NCBI RefSeq assembly: GCF_001423425.1
Contig: NZ_LMNX01000003.1
Coordinates: 112,379 to 176,378, forward strand
Direction of reading: 5' to 3'
DNA: 64,000 bases
DNA from: Rhizobium sp. Leaf306
GTDB taxonomy: Bacteria; Pseudomonadota; Alphaproteobacteria; Rhizobiales; Rhizobiaceae
Position 1 is the stretch's first letter. Each line of letters opens with the position of its first letter. The position numbers and the translations under genes are program-made. Shown one piece after another: positions 54,646 to 63,270 of this stretch. The notes under the pieces were generated by a model. The model saw nothing but the letters and a program-made list of their open reading frames with translations, had not been told where the DNA came from and did not search any database.

Positions 54646-56658
54646 ATGCAGTGCAACATGCGAGATTGTGCGATGCAAGAGAGATCTGCCGGAACCGAGT
54701 TTTCACGTGCGATGGCGCCGCTTGCCGTGGGCAATCTCACGTTTCGCAACCGCATTCTCGTTCCGGCGCACACGACCAATTTCGGCGAAAACCACCTGCC
54801 GAGCGAGCGCCACCTTGCCTATCACCGTGAACGTGCGAGGGGCGGTGTCGGTGCGATCATCTTTGAATCCATCCGCGTTCACGCGAACTCGCTTGGCCGG
54901 CCGCAGGCCGTCTGTGGCTTCGACCCTGCCTGTATCGAACCGTTCCGCAGGATTACCGAGGCTGTCAAAGCGGAAGGCGCGCGGATCCTTGGCCAGATCA
55001 TCCATCTCGGCCGGCAGGTTGAGGGCGATTTTGAGCGAACGGTCTCCTGGGGCCCATCGCCGATTGCGTGGGCGACATCCGCGCTGCCGCCACGCCCGAT
55101 GGATCGCGCCGACATGGATGCGGTGATCGAAGGGCATGTGCTGACCGCGCGCCATCTCATGGCGGCGGGCTTCGAGGGGATCGAGCTGCAGATGGCACAT
55201 GGCCATCTTCTGCAGCAGTTCCTTTCACCGCTTTCGAACAACCGTGACGACGCGTATGGCGGCTCGGCGGAAAACCGGATGCGGTTTCCGCTTGAGGTCC
55301 TGCAGGCTGTCCGCGCGGAAGTCGGTCGCGATTTCTGTCTGGGCATTCGCCTCAGTGGCGATGAGTATGTCGAGGGCGGGATCACCATCGATCAGGCCGA
55401 GAGGACCGCGGTGTCACTTGCGGCGGCCGAGAAGATCGACTTCTTCAATGTCTCGCACTCCGCCTATCACGCCTCCTATTCGCTCGCTTCGCAAATGGCC
55501 GACATGGCGATCGATCCGGAACCATTCCGGTCATTGCCGGCGCGGATCCGCATCGCTTTGCGCAGCCGTGGCCACGACATACCCGTCTTCGCCGTCTGTC
55601 GGTTCAACACACTGGCGGAAGCCGACGCGATCATTGCGGCCGGTGGCGCGGATGCGGTTGGTATGGCGCGTGCCCACCTTGCCGAGCCGGCCATCGTCAA
55701 CAAGACGGTCGAAGGCCGCATGAACGAAATCGGCACCTGCATTGCCTGCAATCAGGGTTGCGCCGGGATGCTGGAAAAGAACCTGCCGATCCGATGTCTT
55801 GTCAATCCGCGTGCCGGGCTGGAAGGCGTATGGCCGGAGCTTGCCACGACCGGCACGCGACAACCCAAACGCTTGCTCGTGGTCGGCGGCGGACCGGCAG
55901 GACTGGAGGCGGCCCGGACGGCAGCGGAGCGCGGCCATATCGTGACGCTGTGGGAAAAGCAGGACGATCTCGGCGGGCAGTTTCGCGACGCGGTGAAGAT
56001 GCCGAAGCGCGCTGAGTTCCGAACGCTGATGGAAGAGCAGATTGCCGATCTGGATCGGTTCGGTGTGACGGTGATAACAGGCAAGCATGCCGATGCTGGA
56101 TCGATTTCCGATTTTGCGGCCGATGCGGTGTTTCTGGCGACCGGTTCGACGCCGGTTCGCACAGAATTTGCCGGTGGCGGAAAGGCCTTCACGATCGTCG
56201 AGGCGCTGGACGATCCGGCAGCCCTCGGAAGCGACGTGGCGCTGTTCGACCGCACCGGCGAATGGGCCGCACTGACGCTTGCGGAACATCTCGCCGACCT
56301 CGGCAAAAAGGTGACGTTCTTTTCGCCGGCTGGCGGCATCGCCTGGCGCACGACCATCTATTCGACACTCGCAAACCTGAAACGGCTGCGCGAGAAAAGG
56401 GTGAGGATCGCCACGCTCCGGAAGGTTACAGGCTTCGACGGCAAGACCCTGACTGTCGAGGATCTCTCGACCGGCGAGAGTGAGTTGCATCTCGGGTTCA
56501 CCGGTGTCGTCGCCGCCGAACACAATTTCGCGGACCAGTCCCTGTTCCAGCAGCTCTGTCATCTTGCCGTGCCTGTCCGGCAGATCGGCGACAACCTTGC
56601 GCCGCGCACGGCCCTTGAAGCCGTCTATCACGGCCATCTCTCGGCTCGAGACCTATGA
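54646..56658 (+). CDS. Fe-S/FMN/FAD oxidoreductase of the 2,4-dienoyl-CoA reductase type
   Basis: A 670-residue flavoenzyme. Residues 15-340 form an OYE-like TIM barrel for FMN (PLAVGNLTFRNRILVPAHT, GFEGIELQMAHGHLLQQFLSP, NRDDAYGGSAENRMRFPLEV). A 4Fe-4S motif follows: Cys365, Cys368, Cys372 and Cys384. Residues 400-660 are an FAD/NAD(P) domain (LLVVGGGPAGLEAARTAAERG). Relatives reduce enoates or demethylate N-methyl compounds. Three in-frame ATGs (54646, 54658, 54673) are possible starts. It is divergent from the GntR operon and followed by an epimerase-like gene. Confidence 0.85.
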   Translation: MQCNMRDCAMQERSAGTEFSRAMAPLAVGNLTFRNRILVPAHTTNFGENHLPSERHLAYHRERARGGVGAIIFESIRVHANSLGRPQAVCGFDPACIEPFRRITEAVKAEGARILGQIIHLGRQVEGDFERTVSWGPSPIAWATSALPPRPMDRADMDAVIEGHVLTARHLMAAGFEGIELQMAHGHLLQQFLSPLSNNRDDAYGGSAENRMRFPLEVLQAVRAEVGRDFCLGIRLSGDEYVEGGITIDQAERTAVSLAAAEKIDFFNVSHSAYHASYSLASQMADMAIDPEPFRSLPARIRIALRSRGHDIPVFAVCRFNTLAEADAIIAAGGADAVGMARAHLAEPAIVNKTVEGRMNEIGTCIACNQGCAGMLEKNLPIRCLVNPRAGLEGVWPELATTGTRQPKRLLVVGGGPAGLEAARTAAERGHIVTLWEKQDDLGGQFRDAVKMPKRAEFRTLMEEQIADLDRFGVTVITGKHADAGSISDFAADAVFLATGSTPVRTEFAGGGKAFTIVEALDDPAALGSDVALFDRTGEWAALTLAEHLADLGKKVTFFSPAGGIAWRTTIYSTLANLKRLREKRVRIATLRKVTGFDGKTLTVEDLSTGESELHLGFTGVVAAEHNFADQSLFQQLCHLAVPVRQIGDNLAPRTALEAVYHGHLSARDL

Positions 56659-56680
56659 GATCTGGAAGGAGTAACACTCG

Positions 56681-57646
56681 ATGAGCATTCTGATAACGGG
56701 TGCCGCCGGCTTCCTTGGGCTGAACCTGATCGAGGTCTTGAATGCCCAGAGCCAACCAGTCGTTGCCCTCAACGATCGCGCTCTTCCCACAGCCTTTGCC
56801 GTGAAGCCGGGTGTCACGGTCGAATTGGCGGACGTGCGGGATCGCGTGGCGATCGCCGACATTCTCTCGCGCCACGACATTAGCTGCATCATCCATGCGG
56901 CTGCGATCACCCTTGGGCCAAAGAGTGCCATCGCATCGGCAAGCGACGCCTTCGACGTCAATACGGTCTCGGTCGCGATCCTGCTTGAGGAGGGTCGGAA
57001 AGCCGGCATCCGCCGCTTCGTCTACCCGAGCTCCTCCGCCGTCTACGGCGCGGCGCCCTTCGATGGCGCAGCCGTGACCGAAGAGACGAACCCGATGCCC
57101 ACGACGCTTTACGGCTTTACCAAGCTTGCCAGCGAAAGACTGGTTGTCGAAGCGGGGAAAAGTTTTGGCATATCCACTGTGCGGGCGCGCATCACCGCGG
57201 TGTTCGGGCCGCACGAGCATGAAACCGGCGTGCGCGAAACGATGAGCCCGCCATTCCAGATCGCCGCCAAGGCCGTGGCGGGTGAGGATGTTCTCTTGCC
57301 TGCAGGAGGCGCCCGCGACTGGACGAGCAGCCGAGACATCGCGAAAGCGCTTGCGCTGCTTGCAACGCGGGAAAGCTTGCCGTCCGATCTCTACAATCTC
57401 AGTGTTGGCGAAACCTGGCATGTGAGCCGCCTCTGTGCGCATCTGGCAAAAGCCTATCCCGGCTGGCGCTTTGCTGACGGAAAGGCCGATGGCAGCGACA
57501 GCGCGATCGCCTTCAACGACGACCTCTCCCGACGTCGCCATGCGGTCTCGGCCAAGAGGTTCGAAACGGATTTCGGTTTCCGCTTCATGACACCGGACGA
57601 GGCCTGCGCAGATTATGTCGGCTGGCTTCAGACCAATGCCTCGTGA
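56681..57646 (+). CDS. NAD-dependent epimerase/dehydratase family protein
   Basis: A 321-residue extended SDR. TGAAGFLGLNLIE is the NAD-binding loop; YPSSSAVYG and the catalytic YGFTK (Tyr-x-x-x-Lys) follow. ATG 56681 stands behind AAGGAG, 22 bases after the flavoprotein stop, so the two form an operon. It might reduce or epimerise an intermediate of the cluster's pathway. Its stop is one base from that of the convergent SDR. Confidence 0.87.
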   Translation: MSILITGAAGFLGLNLIEVLNAQSQPVVALNDRALPTAFAVKPGVTVELADVRDRVAIADILSRHDISCIIHAAAITLGPKSAIASASDAFDVNTVSVAILLEEGRKAGIRRFVYPSSSAVYGAAPFDGAAVTEETNPMPTTLYGFTKLASERLVVEAGKSFGISTVRARITAVFGPHEHETGVRETMSPPFQIAAKAVAGEDVLLPAGGARDWTSSRDIAKALALLATRESLPSDLYNLSVGETWHVSRLCAHLAKAYPGWRFADGKADGSDSAIAFNDDLSRRRHAVSAKRFETDFGFRFMTPDEACADYVGWLQTNAS

Positions 57647-57647
57647 A

Positions 57648-58394
57648 CTACCGCGCCGTATAGCCGCCGTCGGCCAGCACGTCGGTGCCGGTGATGAAGC
57701 TTGCCTCGTCCGAGACGAGGAAAAGCGCCGTCGCGGCGATTTCCTGCGGTGTGCCGATCCGGCCGATCGGATGAAGCGGAGCAAGCGCTTCGATGACCGC
57801 CGCCTCGCTGCCGGCCTGTCGGGTGACGCGGCTCGTCAGCACAGCTCCCGGCGAAAGACTGACGGCACGAATGCCCTGGTCGGCGTGGTCGAGCGCAAGA
57901 CTGCGGGTGAGCGAATGCAGCCCGGCCTTGCTGGCCGAATAGGCGGCACGCCCGGGCGTCGTCACATGTCCGAGCTGGGACGCGATATTGAGGATGACCC
58001 CACCCTGCCTGCCGAGATGCGGCACGCCGTATTTGCAGATCAGGAAAGCGCCCGTGAGATTGACATCCAGTGTCTTGCGCCAGCTTTCGAACGGTATGTC
58101 GCAGACGGTGCCAAGCGGGGTTTCGGTTGCGGCGTTGTTGACGAGAATGTCGATACGGCCGAAGCGGCTCGCGACCGCGTCGATGCAGGCCTCGACCGAA
58201 GCCGGATCGGCAACATCGCATGGCATTGCAAGGCAGCGATCAGGGTCAAAGCCATCGGTTGGAACGGCGTCGAGATCGAGCATCGCGACGCTTGCGCCAG
58301 CCGAGGCGAACCTCTTGGCGATCGCCCGCCCGATATCGCCGCCCGCGCCGGTGATGATGACGACGCGGCCTTCAAGGCATTGAGGAGAAAACAT
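57648..58394 (-). CDS. Short-chain dehydrogenase/reductase
   Basis: A 248-residue classical SDR: VIITGAGGDIGRAIAKRF (NAD(P) binding), NNAATETPLG, the catalytic Ser in NIASQLG and YSASK (Tyr-x-x-x-Lys), then SPGAVLTSRV. A C-terminal GTDVLADGGYTAR is typical. Substrate unknown. It is divergent from leuC with the second putative GntR operator between them, so it likely belongs to the same regulon. Confidence 0.88.
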   Translation of the reverse strand: MFSPQCLEGRVVIITGAGGDIGRAIAKRFASAGASVAMLDLDAVPTDGFDPDRCLAMPCDVADPASVEACIDAVASRFGRIDILVNNAATETPLGTVCDIPFESWRKTLDVNLTGAFLICKYGVPHLGRQGGVILNIASQLGHVTTPGRAAYSASKAGLHSLTRSLALDHADQGIRAVSLSPGAVLTSRVTRQAGSEAAVIEALAPLHPIGRIGTPQEIAATALFLVSDEASFITGTDVLADGGYTAR

Positions 58395-58460
58395 GCATCA
58401 CCCTTCAGGAGAATTCGAACACTTCGGATCGTCTGTCATCATCGCTTGATTTGCAAATTG

Positions 58461-58489
58461 AATCTGTCTTAATCTCAATACAGATTTTG
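58461..58489. promoter_or_regulatory. Putative GntR operator 2
   Basis: AATCTGT (58461-58467) and ACAGATT (58480-58486) are inverted repeats around 12 bases. AATACAGATTTTG (58477-58489) matches 12 of 13 bases of the stretch at 54571-54583. It lies between the divergent SDR (start 58394) and leuC (start 58520). Confidence 0.5.
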
Positions 58490-58519
58490 AGGGCCTTGGC
58501 GGGCCTTGAGGAGTTGATA

Positions 58520-59938
58520 ATGCTGAGGGAACACCGTCCACAGACACTGTTCGACAGGATCTGGCAGAACCACGTGATCGCATCGCAGAGCGATGGTCAG
58601 CAGTTGCTGTTCATCGATCGGCACCTGGTTCACGAAGGATCGTTCCACGGTTTCAACAAGCTGAAGGACAAGAACGCACGGGTTTCCCGGCCAGACCTCA
58701 CCTTCGGCATCGTCGATCATTACGCGCCGACGCGGATACGCGACATTTCGAAGATCGATGCCGCCATCGCTGGGATGATCACCCAGCTGGAGGAGAACTG
58801 TCTTGCCAATGACGTCCGCATCTTCGGACTAAACGACCCGCGCCAGGGCATTGTCCATGTGGTCGGTCCGGAGCAGGCGATCACGCTGCCCGGCGCCACG
58901 ATCGTTTGCGGCGACAGCCACACCTCGACGCATGGCGCTTTTGGCGCAATCGCCTTCGGCATCGGCGCTTCGGAAGTGGCGCATGTCCTGATGACCCAGA
59001 CGCTGTGGCAGAAGAAGCCGAAATCGATGCGGGTCCGCTTCGACGGCAAGCTTGGGCCTGGAATCACCGCCAAGGACATGGCACTGGCGATGATCGCCGC
59101 GATCGGTGCCGATGGCGCCCAGGGCCATGCGATCGAATACACGGGCTCGGCGGTCGAGGGGCTGTCGATGGAAGGTCGGCTGACACTCTGCAACCTCTCG
59201 ATCGAGAGCGGCGCGCGTTGCGGCCTTATCGCCCCAGACATGACGACGGTGAATTTCCTGCGCCACCGGCCGCTCGCACCGAAAGGCGATCTGTTCGAGC
59301 GTGCAGCCGAGGCCTGGCTTTCCCTGCGCGGCGATGGCGACGCCGCCTTCGAGCGCGAGCTGGTGATCGACGGCAGCGAGATTGCACCTGTCGTAACCTG
59401 GGGTATCAGCCCCGAAGACGCGCTGCCGATCACGTCGGCCGTGCCGTTGCCGGACGACATGACCGACGAGTCACGCGCGGCCCATACGCGCGAAGCGATC
59501 GACTATATGGGCCTGAGACCCGGCATGCCGTTGACAGAAATTCCGGTCGACCGCGTCTTTATCGGTTCTTGCACCAACAGCCGCATCGAAGACCTCAGAG
59601 CCGCAGCCGCCGTACTTTCCGGCCGCAAATCTGCCGTTCCAGGTCTGGTGTCACCAGGATCGTCGCTTGTGAAACAGCAGGCCGAGCAAGAGGGCCTGGA
59701 CCGGATTTTCGTGGATGCCGGATTGGAATGGGTCGATTCCGGTTGTTCGATGTGTGTCGGCATGAACGGTGATCTCGTTCCGCCCGGCGAACGCTGCGCA
59801 TCCACCACCAACCGCAATTTCAAAGGCCGTCAGGGCCCGAAGTCGCGCACGCACCTGATGTCGCCGGCCATGGTCGCTGCGGCCGCGGTGACCGGTCACC
59901 TGACCGATGTTCGAGATCTGATGGGAGGCCGCAGTTGA
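58520..59938 (+). CDS. leuC: Aconitase-family hydratase large subunit, LeuC-like
   Basis: A 472-residue protein that closely follows 3-isopropylmalate dehydratase large subunits. Cluster cysteines are Cys351 (SCTNSR), Cys409 and Cys412 (GCSMC). Also seen: IVCGDSHTSTHGAFG and ERCASTTNRNFKGRQG. ATG 58520 follows GAGGAG. It isomerises 3- and 2-isopropylmalate in leucine synthesis, but its place in a catabolic cluster, coupled to leuD, suggests a paralogue acting on a related acid such as citraconate or dimethylmaleate. Leucine biosynthesis cannot be excluded. Confidence 0.85.
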   Translation: MLREHRPQTLFDRIWQNHVIASQSDGQQLLFIDRHLVHEGSFHGFNKLKDKNARVSRPDLTFGIVDHYAPTRIRDISKIDAAIAGMITQLEENCLANDVRIFGLNDPRQGIVHVVGPEQAITLPGATIVCGDSHTSTHGAFGAIAFGIGASEVAHVLMTQTLWQKKPKSMRVRFDGKLGPGITAKDMALAMIAAIGADGAQGHAIEYTGSAVEGLSMEGRLTLCNLSIESGARCGLIAPDMTTVNFLRHRPLAPKGDLFERAAEAWLSLRGDGDAAFERELVIDGSEIAPVVTWGISPEDALPITSAVPLPDDMTDESRAAHTREAIDYMGLRPGMPLTEIPVDRVFIGSCTNSRIEDLRAAAAVLSGRKSAVPGLVSPGSSLVKQQAEQEGLDRIFVDAGLEWVDSGCSMCVGMNGDLVPPGERCASTTNRNFKGRQGPKSRTHLMSPAMVAAAAVTGHLTDVRDLMGGRS

Positions 59939-60555
59939 GACCGTTCAAGACCCTCGACGCAAAAGCCGCGCCGCTGCCTTTTGCAAGCGTCGATACCGAT
60001 CAGCTGATCCCAGCGCGCTTCATGAAGCGCTCGCGATCGGAGGGATACGGCCAGTATCTTCTCTACGACATGCGGCTCGACGGAGAAGGAAATCCGATCC
60101 AGGATTTCCCGTTGAACAACCCTGCCCGCGCAGGCGCCGAAATCCTTGTGGGACGGCGTAATTTTGGCGCGGGTTCCTCGCGGGAGGCGGCCGTTTACGC
60201 GCTTGTCGACTACGGTTTTCGCTGTGTCATCGCACCGAGCTTCGGCGATATTTTCGCATCGAACTCGGTGAATAACGGCCTCTTGCCGGCACAGGTGACG
60301 GAAGAGGATGCGGAGACCATTCTCTCGCTGATCGAAAATAGCCAGGACCGTGCCTTTGTCGATCTCGACACCTGCGAGATCCGACTCGCCAACCAAGTCT
60401 TCCGCTTCGAGATCGAGCCCGTCTGGCGCACTAAACTCCTTAACGGCTGGGATGATCTCGACCTCACCGCAAGCTACGCCGACGATATTGCCCGCTACAT
60501 GGTCTCGGACAAAGAACGCCACCCATGGCTTCAGGAGATCCCCGCTTCGATCTGA
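59935..60555 (+). CDS. leuD: Aconitase-family hydratase small subunit, LeuD-like
   Basis: A 206-residue swivel-domain subunit that closes the LeuC active site. Seen: DTDQLIPARFMKR, GRRNFGAGSSREAAVYAL (substrate loop) and APSFGDIFASNSVNNGLLP. TTG 59935 overlaps the leuC stop by four bases, so the subunits are co-translated. No transporter or leuB follows. Confidence 0.87.
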   Translation: MRPFKTLDAKAAPLPFASVDTDQLIPARFMKRSRSEGYGQYLLYDMRLDGEGNPIQDFPLNNPARAGAEILVGRRNFGAGSSREAAVYALVDYGFRCVIAPSFGDIFASNSVNNGLLPAQVTEEDAETILSLIENSQDRAFVDLDTCEIRLANQVFRFEIEPVWRTKLLNGWDDLDLTASYADDIARYMVSDKERHPWLQEIPASI

Positions 60556-60635
60556 GCGACTGCGCCAAGTTCGGCGCGTGATCTCGATTGGTTCGTTGCG
60601 TTGGGTGGCGCTCGCAGGCAGCCAACAGTTACCCG

Positions 60636-61037
60636 TCAGGCCTGCTCGAACTCGATCAGCGCGCCCTGGAAGTCCTTGGGGTGAACGAAGATCACCGGTT
60701 TGCCGTGTGCGCCGATCTTCGGCTGACCATCGCCCAGAATCCGTGCGCCCGTCTCGACGATCCTTGCGGAGGCGGCTTTAATGTCGTCGACCTCGAAGCA
60801 CAGGTGGTGGATGCCGCCGGACGGGTTCTTGTCCAGAAAGCTCGTGATCGGTGACGTCTCTCCGAAGGGGTGGAGAAGCTCGATCTTGGTGTTGGGCAGT
60901 TCGACGAAGACAACGGTCACGCCGTGCTCGGCCAAATCCTGCGGTGCGGAGACCGAAGCGCCGAGGCCGCGATACTGATCGGCTGCCGCTACCAGATCCG
61001 GCACCGCGATTGCCACGTGATTGAGCTTCCCGATCAT
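60636..61037 (-). CDS. mce: Methylmalonyl-CoA epimerase
   Basis: A 133-residue VOC-fold enzyme that interconverts (S)- and (R)-methylmalonyl-CoA. Metal-ligand stretches are LNHVAIAVPDL, VELPNTKIELLHP, GGIHHLCFEVDD and FVHPKDFQGALIEFEQ, all in place. It begins seven bases after the mutase stop, in one operon with it. Confidence 0.9.
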   Translation of the reverse strand: MIGKLNHVAIAVPDLVAAADQYRGLGASVSAPQDLAEHGVTVVFVELPNTKIELLHPFGETSPITSFLDKNPSGGIHHLCFEVDDIKAASARIVETGARILGDGQPKIGAHGKPVIFVHPKDFQGALIEFEQA

Positions 61038-61043
61038 CGTTCC

Positions 61044-63194
61044 TCACACATTTCTGCGCTTCCCTTCAAGGAGATCGATCACGGCGTTGGCGGCATCGAG
61101 GACGTTTGTACCGGGCCCGAACACGGCAGCGACGCCGTTTTGAAGGAGGTAGTCGTAGTCCTGTCGCGGAATGACGCCGCCGACTACCACAATGGTATCC
61201 TTCGCACCCTTGCGCCTGAGCGCCTCGACCAGCTGCGGGGCAAGCGTTTTGTGACCGGCGGCCAGCGATGACATGCCGACGACCTGGACCTTCTGCTTTA
61301 TCGCAAGATCCGCAGCTTCCTCCGGCGTCTGGAACAGCGGGCCGGCCAGAACCTCAAAGCCGATATCGCCGAAGGCCGAGGCGATGACCTTGGCGCCACG
61401 GTCGTGACCGTCCTGGCCAAGCTTTGCGACCATGATCTTCGGCTTGGCCTTGGTCGACGTGTACTCGGCAAGGCGCCTGGTCAGCGTCTCGTATTCCGGG
61501 TCGCCCTCATAGGCGGGGCCATAGATATCGCTGACCACATCCGGCATGGCCGCATGGTCGCCAAATGCCTTGCGCATCGCATCCGACATCTCGCCGACCG
61601 TGGCACGCGCGCGCGCCGCCTCGACGGCAGCCGCCAGCAGATTGCCGCGTCCCGACGTCGCCACCTCGCCAAGGGCTGCCAGCGTCGCTGCTACCTTGCC
61701 GGAATCGCGCTTGCGGCGCACCTCTTCCAGCCGCTCGATCTGGCCGTTGCGCACGGCCGTATTGTCGATGGCAAGGATGTCGATATCGTCTTCCGTCTCG
61801 AGCCGGTACTTGTTGACGCCGACGATGATTTCCTCGCCGCGGTCGACCTTCACCTGGCGCAGCGTCGCCGCTTCCTCGATCAGCCGTTTCGGCAGGCCGT
61901 CGGCGACAGCCTTGGTCATGCCGCCGAGCGCCTCGATCTCCTCGATCAGCGCCCAGGCCTTTTCGCCCAACTCGCTGGTCAGGCTTTCGACATAATAGGA
62001 GCCGGCCAGCGGATCGACGACCTTGGTGACGCCTGTCTCGTGGGCGAGGATCAGCTGCGTGTTGCGCGCGATGCGGGCGGAGAATTCGGTCGGCAGTGCC
62101 ATCGCCTCGTCGAGCGCGTTGGTGTGTAGCGACTGGGTGCCGCCGAGCACGGCCGACATTGCCTCGTATGCCGTGCGGATGACGTTGTTGTAGGGATCCT
62201 GCTCGGCCAGAGACACACCGGAGGTCTGGCAATGGGTGCGCAGCATCAGCGAGCCCGGCTTCTTCGGCGCGAACTCCTCCATGATCCTCGACCACAGAAG
62301 GCGGGCGGCGCGCAGCTTCGCCGCCTCCATGAAGAAGTTCATGCCGATGGCGAAGAAGAAGGACAGGCGTCCGGCGAACTCGTCGACATCGAGGCCCTTG
62401 GCGATCGCGGCACGCACATATTCGCGGCCGTCCGCCAGCGTGAAGGCCAGTTCCTGCACCAGCGTCGCACCCGCCTCCTGCATGTGATAGCCGGAGATCG
62501 AGATCGAGTTGAAGCGCGGCATTTCTCTTGCGGTGTATTCGATGATGTCGGCAACGATCCGCATCGAGGGTTCGGGCGGATAGATATAGGTGTTGCGGAC
62601 CATGAACTCCTTGAGGATGTCGTTCTGGATCGTGCCCGAAAGCTGCGAGCGCTCGCAACCCTGTTCCTCGCCGGCGACGATGAAAGAGGCAAGGATAGGG
62701 ATCACCGCACCGTTCATGGTCATCGACACGGACATGTCTTTCAGCGGAATGCCGTCGAACAGGATCTTCATGTCCTCGACCGAGTCGATCGCCACGCCCG
62801 CCTTGCCGACATCGCCCTCGACGCGCGGGTGGTCGCTGTCATAGCCGCGGTGGGTGGCAAGGTCGAAGGCGACGGACAGGCCCTTCTGGCCCGCGGCAAG
62901 GTTGCGCCGGTAAAAGGCGTTCGAAGCCTGCGCCGTCGAAAAACCGGCATATTGACGGATCGTCCAAGGGCGACCGGCATACATCGTCGCCCGCGGACCC
63001 CGCACGAAAGGCTTGATCCCCGGCATCGTATCGAGATGCGAAATACCCTCGAGATCATCAGCCGTATAAAGCGGCTTGATGTCGATCCCTTCAGCCGTGT
63101 GCCAGACCAGCGTGTCAGGCGAAGCCTTCAGCTCCCGCTCGGCAAGAGCTTTCCAGGCCTGGGTCTTTTCCCCGTTATCTTTTGACAAAAGCAT
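61044..63194 (-). CDS. Methylmalonyl-CoA mutase
   Basis: A 716-residue adenosylcobalamin enzyme that converts (R)-methylmalonyl-CoA to succinyl-CoA. Residues 40-560 are the substrate barrel ([24 protein letters not shown], the family hallmark, in part); the last 135 residues are the B12 domain with the base-off ligand in [10 protein letters not shown] and [12 protein letters not shown]. Single-chain length is that of the catalytic subunit. It completes propionyl-CoA use together with the epimerase. Confidence 0.95.
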   Translation of the reverse strand: MLLSKDNGEKTQAWKALAERELKASPDTLVWHTAEGIDIKPLYTADDLEGISHLDTMPGIKPFVRGPRATMYAGRPWTIRQYAGFSTAQASNAFYRRNLAAGQKGLSVAFDLATHRGYDSDHPRVEGDVGKAGVAIDSVEDMKILFDGIPLKDMSVSMTMNGAVIPILASFIVAGEEQGCERSQLSGTIQNDILKEFMVRNTYIYPPEPSMRIVADIIEYTAREMPRFNSISISGYHMQEAGATLVQELAFTLADGREYVRAAIAKGLDVDEFAGRLSFFFAIGMNFFMEAAKLRAARLLWSRIMEEFAPKKPGSLMLRTHCQTSGVSLAEQDPYNNVIRTAYEAMSAVLGGTQSLHTNALDEAMALPTEFSARIARNTQLILAHETGVTKVVDPLAGSYYVESLTSELGEKAWALIEEIEALGGMTKAVADGLPKRLIEEAATLRQVKVDRGEEIIVGVNKYRLETEDDIDILAIDNTAVRNGQIERLEEVRRKRDSGKVAATLAALGEVATSGRGNLLAAAVEAARARATVGEMSDAMRKAFGDHAAMPDVVSDIYGPAYEGDPEYETLTRRLAEYTSTKAKPKIMVAKLGQDGHDRGAKVIASAFGDIGFEVLAGPLFQTPEEAADLAIKQKVQVVGMSSLAAGHKTLAPQLVEALRRKGAKDTIVVVGGVIPRQDYDYLLQNGVAAVFGPGTNVLDAANAVIDLLEGKRRNV

Positions 63195-63270
63195 CCCCCT
63201 CAGCGCTTCGTTTCAATCGACAGCCTATCAGGTATCGCCTCAGCCAGCCGGGTCAAGCCTTTCCAAAGAA

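Noticed and set aside
60556..60635. Terminator between leuD and the epimerase gene
   Set aside because: GCGCC pairs with GGCGC around a short loop, but there is no T-run on either strand.
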